A stretch of 53,106 nt of DNA from Mycolicibacterium sphagni (GTDB lineage: Bacteria > Actinomycetota > Actinomycetes > Mycobacteriales > Mycobacteriaceae): positions 1 to 53,106 of the forward strand of contig NZ_VBSB01000016.1 of assembly GCF_013337765.1 (NCBI RefSeq), written 5' to 3'. A program made the position numbers and the translations under genes. Below, piece by piece: positions 7,283 to 15,492 of the stretch. Every line of letters begins with the position of its first letter. Position 1 is the first letter of the stretch. The notes under the pieces are model-generated. The model saw nothing but the letters and a program-made list of their open reading frames with translations, made no database searches and was not told the origin of the DNA.

Positions 7283-7579
7283 ATGGCGAAGGAGACCCGC
7301 ACCGCCGTCCTCGGCGATGCGGCGCGACGTAAGAGCCGTCAGGGATCAGAAACCCGCGACATGAGCGCCTTTTTGCGGGTTCGCTACCGCGAGGATCAGC
7401 TCGAGGTGCTCTCGGCGCGCGCCGGCAAGCGACTCCCCAGTTTGATCAGGCAGTACGCCGATCTCCTTACCGAGATCCTGCCGGTCGCTGACGCCAAGGG
7501 TGTCGATCCGTTCGAACTGGTTCGACAGACCATGACGGCATTGCTCGACCAGGATGAGCCTCAGGCGCGGGCGTCGTAA
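7283..7579 (+). CDS. Small RHH-like DNA-binding protein, probable autorepressor
   Basis: 98 aa, preceded by GGGGAG. After a basic head, residues about 27-37 (MSAFLRVRYR) could form a beta strand, followed by two helices, EDQLEVLSARAG and LPSLIRQYADLLTEIL, the ribbon-helix-helix layout. A third helix follows near the C-terminus. Paired palindromes (TTTCCGGAAA) upstream suggest autoregulation. It converges on rep with an 18-bp gap, so it may take part in copy control. The fold call is from pattern only. Confidence 0.55.
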   Translation: MAKETRTAVLGDAARRKSRQGSETRDMSAFLRVRYREDQLEVLSARAGKRLPSLIRQYADLLTEILPVADAKGVDPFELVRQTMTALLDQDEPQARAS

Positions 7580-7596
7580 CGCTGGGGGCCCTGCGG

Positions 7597-9561
7597 TTAG
7601 CGGCTGAGTAGCCGTCCGCCCAGAATGTCGGCGATGATGTCGAGGGCGACTCGTTCTTCGTCGATCTCGTCGCGGCCGGGCGGGCCAGTCGCCATCACGG
7701 ATCGCTGCCATGCGGCGTGTTCTTCGGCGTCCGCATCACCGATCGCGGCGGGTGCGAAGGTCCGTGATGGTCCCCCCTCGACGGTCTGGGCAGTGCTGCG
7801 CTCGTGCTCGCGCTCCTCGAGCCATCGTCTCCACGCAGCACGTTCGGCCCGGTGCCGTTGGAGTCGCTCGAGGCGAACCTCCTCGACCCGGTGACGTGCA
7901 GCGATGTCATCCAGGGTGACCGGTCCTATCGTGACAGTCCCCCAGCCTGCCGGTGCCAGAAGCCCGGCGGTCTGTAAGGCGGTGACCATCGCATCGCCGG
8001 TCGCGCGGGGCACGCGCGCGCTGGCGTAGACCTCTGACTTGCCGGCCAGGCCGTGGTAGGCCACCAGCTCGTACACGCGGCGCAGGTGGTGGCCCAGCAC
8101 GCTCCAAGCTTCGTGGACGGCCTCAACCCGGACTCGCTGCGCCCGAATCGGGTCCGCGGTGACGACGTTGTGCATGGTCAATGCGTAGTGGTCTGCTTCG
8201 GTACCGATCGCACGCCGTACGAGAATCAAGGGCGCCCCCGGCCGGTCACGCAGGTCTGCCAGCACCCGCCACACGGTGTCCTCGCTGAGAAGGCCGCTGC
8301 CCAGTGACAGGGTTCGCCCGCCGACACCCACCAGCCAGGCACCTGATCGGTGTTCTCCGGCAACATGGGCGTAGAAAGCAAGGCACTGCAGCACGGCGTG
8401 CACTGTCCACCGATACCGCTGCCCGGAGAACTCTGCATCAGCCCACACCAGTGCGTTTGCCAACCATTCCCGAAGATTCTTCGGTCCGCGCCACCCCTCC
8501 GCCCTACCCCCCGGTGTGTAGTTCTTCTCTTTGTGCCGCGGGGGAGAGGACTTTACGACGTTGGTGACATACCAGTTCAAGGCCTTGCTGTAGTCGCGAG
8601 TCATGGCTAGGTCGGCGCGGTGACGGTAGCGGGCGTACGCCGCGCCGAGGCCGTCGTGCCATGGGGCTCCGGTTGCCACCTGGCTCTGGAGGTCTCGCAG
8701 GCTGAAGCCGCGGGCCACGGCGTGGACGACGACCGACATGCGGGCCTCGTGGTTCGAGCGCCATGTGGGCCGCGAGGGCGACAGGGTTCCATTGGCGGCG
8801 AAGTCCGCGACGTCGTCGGGAAGGGGCCTCGTGCGCCGGTAGGCCGGCGCGAGGCGTTGATCATCGCCGACGCCGTCGACGTAGGCCTCTACCGGCGCCG
8901 GATGTAGGGGTGTAGGTAGTCTGGTCGACGTGTGGCGTGGCGATGCCTTGAGCGCGCCGAGCAGCATCAGGAGTCGAGGGATGAGCTCTGGCGCTGATCG
9001 TGTCGTGAGCGCTTCGACAGCGGCATCGAGGGTGCCGTCAAGTCGGCGGTAGCTGCCGTACTTGTCGGGAGACCCGGGCACGCTGATGCAGCCCGTGCGT
9101 GCGTTGGTCGCTGGGGTGATGTCGAGGGTGGGAAGCCGGGCCGCGAGAAGCCGCACGAGACTGCTGATTTCGTCGCAGGTTGCGGAGACGCCGATGGCTA
9201 AGGGACACAGCAGGTGACGTCCGCCGTTGGTGGAGCGGTCGGAGATGATGGCTGCACCGCACTCCGAGAGCCAGGCCGCGGCTGTGTTGAAATCGGCATG
9301 GGCGCGTGCGGCGCCGTACTCTTTGATATCGAAGTCCAAGACCAGCATTTCCGTGCGGCCCTTGGCGTAGAGATACACGGCGGCCGGACGCGTGGGAACA
9401 GAGTCGGTGAGGCGCGCGGTGTCAGAAAACTTGGTGGTCCGGGCGTCGTAGAGCCTCATCTGGGCGCGCCCGGGTGCGGCGATCATCGGGGCCAGTCGCT
9501 TCCAAACTACATCCGGCGTGGCCTTCTGGGCGGCCGGCTGACTCGCAGTGGTCATCGGCAT
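7597..9561 (-). CDS. rep: Replication initiator with primase-polymerase (AEP-like) domain
   Basis: 654 aa. The N-terminal about 200 residues look like an archaeo-eukaryotic primase/prim-pol fold: the metal-binding motif LDFDIK (Asp76, Asp78), then SDRSTNGGRHLL (Ser108 to His116) as the SxH-like motif, then DIT at about 150. The C-terminal half (about 350-480) holds helix-rich segments such as LSEDTVWRVLADL that resemble winged-helix origin-binding domains. Proteins with this layout are Rep/primase proteins of actinobacterial plasmids. Two ATGs (9561, 9555) are possible, neither with a clear ribosome site. The structured RNA and the large palindrome to its right fit an origin/copy-control region. 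The gene name is by role only. Confidence 0.7.
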   Translation of the reverse strand: MPMTTASQPAAQKATPDVVWKRLAPMIAAPGRAQMRLYDARTTKFSDTARLTDSVPTRPAAVYLYAKGRTEMLVLDFDIKEYGAARAHADFNTAAAWLSECGAAIISDRSTNGGRHLLCPLAIGVSATCDEISSLVRLLAARLPTLDITPATNARTGCISVPGSPDKYGSYRRLDGTLDAAVEALTTRSAPELIPRLLMLLGALKASPRHTSTRLPTPLHPAPVEAYVDGVGDDQRLAPAYRRTRPLPDDVADFAANGTLSPSRPTWRSNHEARMSVVVHAVARGFSLRDLQSQVATGAPWHDGLGAAYARYRHRADLAMTRDYSKALNWYVTNVVKSSPPRHKEKNYTPGGRAEGWRGPKNLREWLANALVWADAEFSGQRYRWTVHAVLQCLAFYAHVAGEHRSGAWLVGVGGRTLSLGSGLLSEDTVWRVLADLRDRPGAPLILVRRAIGTEADHYALTMHNVVTADPIRAQRVRVEAVHEAWSVLGHHLRRVYELVAYHGLAGKSEVYASARVPRATGDAMVTALQTAGLLAPAGWGTVTIGPVTLDDIAARHRVEEVRLERLQRHRAERAAWRRWLEEREHERSTAQTVEGGPSRTFAPAAIGDADAEEHAAWQRSVMATGPPGRDEIDEERVALDIIADILGGRLLSR

Positions 9562-9657
9562 GCCCGCATAAAGCGTTGGTATGGCGAGTATCTCGTGTTA
9601 TGGGAAGTATCCCGCGGGGCTCTGCCGGTCGATAGTCCGATGCCGTCGCACAGCGTC

Positions 9658-9687
9658 TTGCGGCTCATGAAGGTGGCCTTCTATACT
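9658..9687 (+). promoter_or_regulatory. Sigma-70-type promoter of the small RNA
   Basis: TTGCGG (9658-9663), an 18-bp spacer and TATACT (9682-9687) form a strong promoter pointing right, with a start expected near 9694. No gene follows closely, only a structured sequence ending in a terminator 80-100 bp later. Confidence 0.65.
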
Positions 9688-9693
9688 GGAGCC

Positions 9694-9794
9694 AGATCTT
9701 GTGTGTATCTGGTTCCGTGAACACGGAGCCCCGCCAGCGGAAGCGGCTACTTCTTCTGGCGGATCAAAACCCCTGGGCTGGTGCCCGGGGGTTT
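9694..9794 (+). ncRNA. Structured plasmid small RNA (about 100 nt), possible copy-control RNA
   Basis: Between a good promoter and an intrinsic terminator, the RNA folds into three consecutive hairpins. Hairpin 1 is 9711-9730, GGTTCCGT with loop GAAC and ACGGAGCC. Hairpin 2 is CCGCCAG (9731-9737) with CTGGCGG (9756-9762) plus inner GAAG/CTTC around loop CGGCTA. The third is the terminator. There is almost no spacer between them and no plausible start codon with ribosome site. It is transcribed away from rep. If the rep mRNA starts beyond 9794 this RNA is antisense to the rep leader, like counter-transcribed copy-control RNAs; otherwise it acts in trans. Confidence 0.6.
9767..9794 (+). terminator. 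Intrinsic terminator of the small RNA
   Basis: AAACCCCTGGGC (9767-9778), a 4-nt loop TGGT, then GCCCGGGGGTTT (9783-9794) form a 12-bp stem with one G-T pair. The T-rich TTTCTGGTTT follows. This is unusually good for a GC-rich genome. Confidence 0.75.
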
Positions 9795-9903
9795 CTGGTT
9801 TGTTGACTTCGTCATGCGGTAGGGCAGGTGGGGCGCGGTGCTTGGGGGTGGCGATGGCCTCCTGTCGTGACTGGTGTGGCGCATGTTGTGTTTAAGTCTT
9901 ACA

Positions 9904-9932
9904 ACAGATGCGCGGTGCTACCGCGCATCTGT
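9904..9932. repeat. 29-bp inverted repeat (13-bp perfect arms, 3-bp spacer)
   Basis: ACAGATGCGCGGT at 9904-9916 is followed by GCT and its exact reverse complement at 9920-9932. It is preceded by an AT-richer stretch with GTTGT/ACAAC arms (9885-9905). It lies in the non-coding region next to rep. There is no T-run, so a Rep-binding site or part of the origin is more likely than a terminator. From 9933 to about 10158 I see nothing else. Confidence 0.5.
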
Positions 9933-10158
9933 GCGGCGTGTCGCGCCAAGACGCGCGCCTCATGGTGATCGACCCTAGAAGCCCCCACGCCCAGTAGGCC
10001 ACCATCACAGCCACATTCGCCGGGGCGGATGACTTCTCAGCCGACTCAGGGCGGCACGTGTCTTGTCACGCTGGGTGCGGGTGCGCTCCTCCGAGATTGA
10101 TCGCGAATATGGCTGTGGTGGTGGACCGCTGAGAGCTTGCGCTCCTATCGTCCGATTC

Positions 10159-10302
10159 ATGAACTCATTGGTGGCGCATCTGCTGGCCGCAACGCTGGCC
10201 GACGCAGCTGACCAGCTGTCTGGCACACCGCCCGGTGCGCAGGTCTCGGTTGCGGATCGGACCGTGGGCTGCTGTGTCGGCGCTCACGGAGAGGGCCGCT
10301 GA
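10159..10302 (+). CDS. Possible small protein coupled to the first Esp-like gene
   Basis: A 47-aa frame (ADAADQLSGTPPGAQVSV in the middle) whose TGA overlaps the next ATG as TGATG, which suggests translational coupling. No ribosome site is visible before its ATG, and the frame is open a little further upstream. It is not a known family and may not be expressed. Confidence 0.3.
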   Translation: MNSLVAHLLAATLADAADQLSGTPPGAQVSVADRTVGCCVGAHGEGR

Positions 10303-11927
10303 TGGCAACCGCGGCCGAGGTCGTCTCTGCCATCGACCACATCTTGCGTTACAAGCCCGACTGGCGGGGCACGTTGAACGACGCGGATTTCGCGGTGCTC
10401 AACGACATATATCAGCGTGCGAAGAACCATCCTGAGGACTGGCTAATCAACAGGGATCTTCCGATCACTCTCGATGACAAGTACCTGGGCGCACTACGGC
10501 TCGACAACCCGACATTGTTCAACGGCGGCAAGCTCTTTGACCCGCCTGGCCCACCGCCCGCGACCGTGCCCGCCAGCGTCGACACTCCCGGATCGGGTAA
10601 GCCAGGCCAGACGCCTGACCCCGCCGACAACGGCTTCGCGGGCCGAGCCGCCGAAGCGTCCCGCCGCGTGGACGACGCCCTCGCGAAGAACAAGACGGCG
10701 CTGGCCGAAGCCGACGATGAGCTCATCGACGCCGTGCTCGGCGCCAAGACGGGTTCTGATCAGGGCAAAGCACAGTTACAGGCACTGCAGTCGGCACTGG
10801 TCGACCAAATCCACAAGCTCGGGCCAACTTTGGACACGCCGGCCGGACAGCAGCAGCTCAATGACTTCCTGCAGAGCAGGACTCAGGAGATTCTGGGCGT
10901 TGTCAAATCCTCGGGGATCGACGCCGAGTCCAAAGCTGAGGTGCTCGACGCCTTGGCGCAGCGGTATGACGCGGTGAAGGACTCCGCCGGCAAGGGCACT
11001 GGCTCCACCGATCCGGCGGCCGGCAGTAGCGGCAGCGGCCAAACCGGCAGTGGGGCAGGCGATTCAGCGGGAGGTCCCTCCACGGGGCAGGGAACCACTG
11101 CCGGTGATCCCTTGGGAAGCGATCCCTTGCTCAACGGCTTGGCCTCGGATCCGCTGATGGGGGGCCTCGCTGGGTTGGCAGGCCCGGCGATGGGCGCCTT
11201 GTCCGGGCTGCCGGGCGCGATGGGGTCGATGATGCCGGCAATGGGTGGCTTCGGCGGGGGAGGGGGCCTTGGCGACCTGGGTGGGGCGATCGGCGGGGCG
11301 ATCAAAGACGCGACTGCCCGCCGTGCCGACGACCACACCGGGGCGCTGCAAGACAAGGACGACCCGCTGGCAGCGGGCAAAGGCGTAGCGGATCCGGGCA
11401 AGACGGACAAGGCCGATGCCAAAGCCGAGCACACAACTGATGACACTAAGAAGGATGATGCGGCGACTGAGCCCGCGGCGGCCAAGCCCGCCGACGGTGC
11501 TCATCCTCAACCGGTGGCGGCTGAGGGCGGCCAGGTGCCGGCGGCCCAGCCCGGGCCCGATGTGTCGGTGAAGTTGCCGGACGGGTCGACGGTCACTGCT
11601 GACAGCCCGCAGCTCGCCCATGCCGGGCGCCTTGTTCTGGGCGGGGCCAATCTTGATGACGCCGCGGGGCAGGCCCAGGTCACTGTGTTGCCCCCGGGCG
11701 CTCCGGTCAATGATCCGGTCTCGCCCAGTCAACTGCGGTTGATGGACTACGCCCAGTTCACTGATCACCGCGTGGTGGCGCTGGGCAACGGCAAAGTGTG
11801 GCTCAACGGCCAAGTGACCCCGGTCGAGCAGATGCCGACCGGGCCGAATTTCCTGGGTTGGGCACGTCCCCAAGTCCAGACAGCTCCTACAGCTACGGCG
11901 CCCACCGTGCTGGCGGGGGCAAATTAG
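10302..11927 (+). CDS. Esp-like secreted/accessory protein, Gly/Met-rich middle
   Basis: 541 aa. The first 60 residues (AAEVVSAIDHILRYKPDWRG) are helical. About 125-240 form a four-helix-like domain (VDDALAKNKTALAEADDELI onward) similar to the mycobacterial DUF4226 type, tentatively. About 240-340 are low-complexity Gly/Ser/Met. About 340-400 are charged. The last 140 residues form a compact domain (VSVKLPDGSTVTADSPQLAH). Long Gly/Pro-rich linkers between helical and small globular parts are typical of ESX-associated Esp proteins. It heads the Esp island that leads into eccB. The biochemical role is unknown. Confidence 0.6.
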   Translation: MATAAEVVSAIDHILRYKPDWRGTLNDADFAVLNDIYQRAKNHPEDWLINRDLPITLDDKYLGALRLDNPTLFNGGKLFDPPGPPPATVPASVDTPGSGKPGQTPDPADNGFAGRAAEASRRVDDALAKNKTALAEADDELIDAVLGAKTGSDQGKAQLQALQSALVDQIHKLGPTLDTPAGQQQLNDFLQSRTQEILGVVKSSGIDAESKAEVLDALAQRYDAVKDSAGKGTGSTDPAAGSSGSGQTGSGAGDSAGGPSTGQGTTAGDPLGSDPLLNGLASDPLMGGLAGLAGPAMGALSGLPGAMGSMMPAMGGFGGGGGLGDLGGAIGGAIKDATARRADDHTGALQDKDDPLAAGKGVADPGKTDKADAKAEHTTDDTKKDDAATEPAAAKPADGAHPQPVAAEGGQVPAAQPGPDVSVKLPDGSTVTADSPQLAHAGRLVLGGANLDDAAGQAQVTVLPPGAPVNDPVSPSQLRLMDYAQFTDHRVVALGNGKVWLNGQVTPVEQMPTGPNFLGWARPQVQTAPTATAPTVLAGAN

Positions 11928-11960
11928 CTGTCCGCATAGATACCGGAACGGGGTTAAATT

Positions 11961-12275
11961 GTGAGTGTGGTAGTCCAGGTCGAGCCCTCTGAGCTGCGTC
12001 GGCGCGCGGAGGTCCATGCGCAGGCGATTGACCAGATCAAAGCTGCCCGCGCCGACAACGAGCGCATGACGACCGAGGCGCAAACCCTGGGTCCGCTGTA
12101 CCACCAAGTCAAAGCCTCCATCAGCGAGGTTGCCGCCAAGCGGGATGCGGCGCTAGCCAGCGAACAGGATCGCCACGAGAAGATGCGTGATGCTCTGTTG
12201 GCGTCGGCCGCCGACTACGAGCGGATCGAAGCCGAAAACCATGCCCGCCTCACGATCAGTCCGTCCGATACGTAG
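11961..12275 (+). CDS. EspC-like type VII substrate (WXG100 superfamily)
   Basis: 104 aa from a GTG start. It is two amphipathic helices joined at LGPLYHQVKA (about 43-52), the position of the WXG turn, as in the EspC/DUF2580 family. It ends with YERIE (Tyr86, Glu90), a YxxxE secretion signal, followed by AENHARL. The length is typical of the family. It probably pairs with a neighbouring product for export through the ESX channel. The last 12 residues of this signal region closely resemble those of the products at 15493 and 27025. Confidence 0.75.
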   Translation: MSVVVQVEPSELRRRAEVHAQAIDQIKAARADNERMTTEAQTLGPLYHQVKASISEVAAKRDAALASEQDRHEKMRDALLASAADYERIEAENHARLTISPSDT

Positions 12276-12280
12276 GGGGA

Positions 12281-12583
12281 TTGGTGCTGGAGTCCGCGCA
12301 AGAGACAACGGTGGAGGTCTTCGAGGCCACCAGCCACGATGAGTCCATCGTCGTCTCTGTCGACCGTCAGGGTGCCTCGGTGGGGGTGCAGCTGGAGCCG
12401 GAGGCGATGACGCTCCCCGACGAAGAGCTGGCGGCGCGGATCATCCGGTTGAACACCCTGGCCTACCTGCGGTCCCAATTGGCGCTGCGTTTGGAGATGG
12501 AACGCAACCACGTCGAGAATGTGGGGTCGTTTTTGCCGACCGAGGATCAGGTGGCCGCGTTCGCGATGACTATCGACTTCTAG
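12281..12583 (+). CDS. YbaB/EspH-like small ESX accessory protein
   Basis: 100 aa from a GTG start 5 bp after the previous stop. A beta hairpin (SIVVSVDRQGASVGVQLEP) is followed by LPDEELAARIIRLNTLAYLR, the pattern of YbaB-like and EspH/EspL ESX-1 accessory proteins. It is acidic and soluble. In ESX loci such proteins stabilise or chaperone Esp substrates in the cytosol. Its position between an EspC-like gene and a PE-like gene fits that. No precise family is claimed. Confidence 0.55.
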   Translation: MVLESAQETTVEVFEATSHDESIVVSVDRQGASVGVQLEPEAMTLPDEELAARIIRLNTLAYLRSQLALRLEMERNHVENVGSFLPTEDQVAAFAMTIDF

Positions 12584-12590
12584 GGGAGAC

Positions 12591-14363
12591 ATGCCAAGCA
12601 GTGGGGGGCCTCGCGTTGACGTGCATTACGCCGGGTTGGCCACCGTCGCGGCAACCATGACCTCGACGGCCGCCAGTCTGTCGGCGGTCGCTGCGGTACC
12701 TCCTATTCACCCCCCACTAGCCCCGGATGAGGTGTCAACGAGCGCCGCCGCGCGCCTGACCGAGCATGGAGCCGTGCTGTCGAGCCGGGCACTCGATGGC
12801 GCGGCCGTCCTCACTGCAGCAGCGCAGGCGGTGGCCGCGGTCAGCACGAACATGGCTGAGATCGACGGCGCTAATGCGGCATCGATGGCCGTGGGTGCTG
12901 GCCCCGCGGCCCCGGTGGGCGGTCCGGCGACTCAGGCCGCGGCCAAGGCCAACGCGGTGGCAGCAGAAACCCCGATCATGCCGATGGCCCCGCGCCCCGG
13001 CGAGGCGACCGCTGGACTGATCGAGGCTGGTAGCAGTAGCGCGGGGGCAACGTTTCATACGGCGTGCCGGGCTTACCAAGGGGCGTTCGAGGCCGCCGCC
13101 GCCGCTGCCCGCGCTGCCGAGAATGCCGTCGCCGCCGGGATCACGGGCCGCACCGGCCCGCAGTTGAGTGCCTCGCTGAGCAAGTTCGCATTGTGGGCTG
13201 ATCAAATGGCCTCTCACTCGGGCACCGTGGCCCAGTCGGCGCAGGATCACGGTGCCCGATTCGACCGCACGCAGGCCGAGACACCCCGTACTCAGCAGTT
13301 CACCAACGCTCGGCAGTCGCTCACGAGAGCTCAAATGCTGATGATGCAGACCGGCGGGCTGATGGGCTCAGACCAGGTTGCGCGCTATGGAAATCACCTG
13401 CAGCAACTCGACAACCGGGCCACCGCGGCTGGAGTGTCTTATCACCTTGCTGAGCTGCCTCAAGCCCCGCCGCCACCGCCGCCGGTGGCCGACATCGTCC
13501 AGGATGGCAGCTCGCCGAGCGACGGCTCCGGGCAGCAGGGCGCCCCTAACGCCGGCCGCAGCGGTAACGACCACGGTGCCGGTGCCACCTCGGAGACCGG
13601 GGCAGCCTCCACTACGGCTGGTGGCGCAGATCCGCTAGCCGACCCTTCGACCGACTCTGCGCTCTCCGGTGGCCAGGGCGCGTCACCGATGGGCGCTGAT
13701 CAGCTACAGCAGATCCTGCCGATGGCCGCGATGATTCCCTCAATGATGGCCGGTGCCCTCGGCCGCGCTATCGGCGCCGTAACCAGCGCTCCCCAGCAGC
13801 TCATGGGCGTAGTCGGCCAGGTGATGCAAGGCGCGGCCGCGGGCATGCAACAGGAGCCTGATCTTGGGATCGACGCTCCGACCGACGATCCGGGCGTGTC
13901 CGACCTCGGCGGTGGCGCGCTCGGCAGCGGTGGCGGCGGCGGGGGAGGCATGGAGCCGGCTGGGCTCGATACCTCGCTGCCCCCAGGTGGCGGTGCGTTG
14001 GCCGCTGCATCAGCGCCCGGTGGGGCCACGCCCGCTCTGCCGGCGACATCGGGGGCCGTCCCCTCGGCTGGACCTTCCGCCCCTGTCGGTGCCGGCATGG
14101 GCGGCATGGGAATGATGCCGCCCATGGGCGGTATGGGCGGCGGCGGTGCAGGTGGGGGCCGGCCCACAGCGCCGCCGGACAAGAAGGTCGTCGTTCCCTC
14201 CAGCCCCAACGAAGAGCCGGTCAAGGGCGAAGTAGAGCGCCGCCAGACCGTCAGCGTCGACAACGCTGCTACCTCCAAGTCTGGATCCGGTGATCCGGCC
14301 GCACCTGGGCGTCCGCGCCGCCGCGTCGTGATGCCACCCGACAATGAAGGAGGCACGGCATGA
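12591..14363 (+). CDS. EspB-like PE-PPE-type secreted protein with Gly/Met-rich tail
   Basis: 590 aa. Residues about 1-100 resemble a PE domain (PLAPDEVSTSAAARLTEHGA), ending in MAEIDGANAAS, where the expected YxxxD signal has Met88 for Tyr. Residues about 125-285 are a long helical, PPE/EspB-like bundle. From about 290 to the end the chain is disordered and Gly/Met/Pro-rich (MGGMGMMPPMGGMGGGG). EspB of ESX-1 is a similar PE-PPE fusion that is cleaved by mycosin and forms rings. The next gene starts 4 bp inside the stop. The exact orthology is uncertain. Confidence 0.6.
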   Translation: MPSSGGPRVDVHYAGLATVAATMTSTAASLSAVAAVPPIHPPLAPDEVSTSAAARLTEHGAVLSSRALDGAAVLTAAAQAVAAVSTNMAEIDGANAASMAVGAGPAAPVGGPATQAAAKANAVAAETPIMPMAPRPGEATAGLIEAGSSSAGATFHTACRAYQGAFEAAAAAARAAENAVAAGITGRTGPQLSASLSKFALWADQMASHSGTVAQSAQDHGARFDRTQAETPRTQQFTNARQSLTRAQMLMMQTGGLMGSDQVARYGNHLQQLDNRATAAGVSYHLAELPQAPPPPPPVADIVQDGSSPSDGSGQQGAPNAGRSGNDHGAGATSETGAASTTAGGADPLADPSTDSALSGGQGASPMGADQLQQILPMAAMIPSMMAGALGRAIGAVTSAPQQLMGVVGQVMQGAAAGMQQEPDLGIDAPTDDPGVSDLGGGALGSGGGGGGGMEPAGLDTSLPPGGGALAAASAPGGATPALPATSGAVPSAGPSAPVGAGMGGMGMMPPMGGMGGGGAGGGRPTAPPDKKVVVPSSPNEEPVKGEVERRQTVSVDNAATSKSGSGDPAAPGRPRRRVVMPPDNEGGTA

Positions 14364-14707
14364 CCGCGGCCTACCAGTCCGAGGCGGAGTTGGTCGCTCG
14401 CAACGTCGCCCGCATCGAGCGAGTTCAGCAGACGTTGCGCGACCTCAGAAAGCAGTGGGCCAGCATCGACGTGCAGATGGAAAGCGTCGATGGTGATGTT
14501 CAGCTCTCGGTCAATCACCACGGCCGGCTCGTATCTTTGTCGCTGGCCCCGGGATGCACCACCCGGCACACCAACGAAGGACTCGAGCAGGTAATCAGCA
14601 CCACGCTGCAGGCGGCCGTGGCCGACGCCTACGCCGAGCGCGCCGCCATCGAGCAGAACGCTGAGCAAGCAGCGCTGGCCGCCGCCGAACTGCTCGGTGA
14701 CCTCTAG
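14360..14707 (+). CDS. YbaB/EspL-like protein
   Basis: 115 aa, ATGA-coupled to the EspB-like gene. A helix (ARIERVQQTLRDLRKQW), a central beta sheet (DVQLSVNHHGRLVSLSLAPG) and a long C-terminal helix give the YbaB/EbfC fold used by EspL. EspL-type proteins are cytosolic partners of Esp substrates, so this is probably the partner of the protein at 12591. Confidence 0.65.
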   Translation: MTAAYQSEAELVARNVARIERVQQTLRDLRKQWASIDVQMESVDGDVQLSVNHHGRLVSLSLAPGCTTRHTNEGLEQVISTTLQAAVADAYAERAAIEQNAEQAALAAAELLGDL

Positions 14708-14783
14708 CGGATAAGGGCCATGCAGTTAGCTAGCCGATGTGTGAATCCGACTTTCCTGGTAGCCACATGTCATCGTTCGGCGT

Positions 14784-14789
14784 TACGGT
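14784..14789 (+). promoter_or_regulatory. Candidate leaderless promoter for the 14796 gene
   Basis: TACGGT fits the mycobacterial TANNNT -10 pattern and lies exactly 6 nt before ATG 14796, with no ribosome site in between. The preceding gene ends at 14707, so this may start a new transcript inside the Esp island. Confidence 0.35.
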
Positions 14790-14795
14790 TAATGG

Positions 14796-15479
14796 ATGAG
14801 TGAGGGCACGTCACCGCAGCTCGGACCCCCTGTCGCGGGTCCGGGTTCACCGTGGGCGCCCCCGCACAGCGCCGAGCACCCGCCTCAGAGCGAGTTCCCC
14901 GGCGCGATTACTGGCGTGCTTCCGCCGCAGCCAGGCCCGCCGCCACCCGCATTTATGCCTCCCCCGCCCGCCCGTGCACCACGCGAACGCACGTCCAAGA
15001 CGGTGTGGGCGCTGTCCGGTGGTGCGGTCGTTCTGGCGATCGCAGCAGCGGTGATGAGTGCCCTCGCCTGGACCCGGCCAGATCCATCGCCAACCACAAC
15101 AACAGTGACACCCTCGGCACCCTCCTATAGCGCCGAGGAGATCAGCGCCGCCCGCGATGATGCGTGCGCTGCGGCAAAGTCGGTCGTCGCCGCGGTCTAC
15201 GAGGCCTCGGTTCCCCTCGTCGCGGCTCTACCCAACCGCGACAGCCCCGAGTACAAGGCGGCCCTCGCCAACGAGCAAGCAGTGGTTCTCGTCGAGATGG
15301 AGTACCTGCGGCTGCACACCCGACCCGCTACTCCACCCGAGATTGCCGACCCGATGCACGACTACATCAACGCAACACTTGCCGTCCTAGCAGCTGATAC
15401 CAGTAATCAGGACCGCAACCTACCCGCCCAACAGACCCAGACCGCCATGGACAAAGTCCACGCCGCCTGCCAAAAGTAA
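14796..15479 (+). CDS. Membrane-anchored helical protein, paralogue A
   Basis: 227 aa. Pro-rich cytosolic head (1-66), one transmembrane helix (about 70-93, VWALSGGAVVLAIAAAVMSA), a Thr-rich spacer, then an extracytoplasmic helical domain of about 115 residues framed by two cysteines (ACAAAKS near its start, HAACQK at its end), which could form a disulfide. It shares the layout and a YLRLHTRPATPPEIA segment with the product at 15822. Family not recognised. It may be a cell-envelope accessory of this ESX variant. Confidence 0.6.
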   Translation: MSEGTSPQLGPPVAGPGSPWAPPHSAEHPPQSEFPGAITGVLPPQPGPPPPAFMPPPPARAPRERTSKTVWALSGGAVVLAIAAAVMSALAWTRPDPSPTTTTVTPSAPSYSAEEISAARDDACAAAKSVVAAVYEASVPLVAALPNRDSPEYKAALANEQAVVLVEMEYLRLHTRPATPPEIADPMHDYINATLAVLAADTSNQDRNLPAQQTQTAMDKVHAACQK

Positions 15480-15492
15480 AGGGGAACAGTCG

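Noticed and set aside
9694..9794. Structured RNA considered as a tRNA
   Set aside because: No cloverleaf, no T-loop GTTCRA in the right place and no CCA end; a 12-bp terminator stem closes it.
13900..14160. Gly/Met-rich repeats as a DNA repeat element
   Set aside because: They encode the low-complexity tail of the EspB-like protein in frame, with varied codons; a protein feature, not a mobile or satellite repeat.
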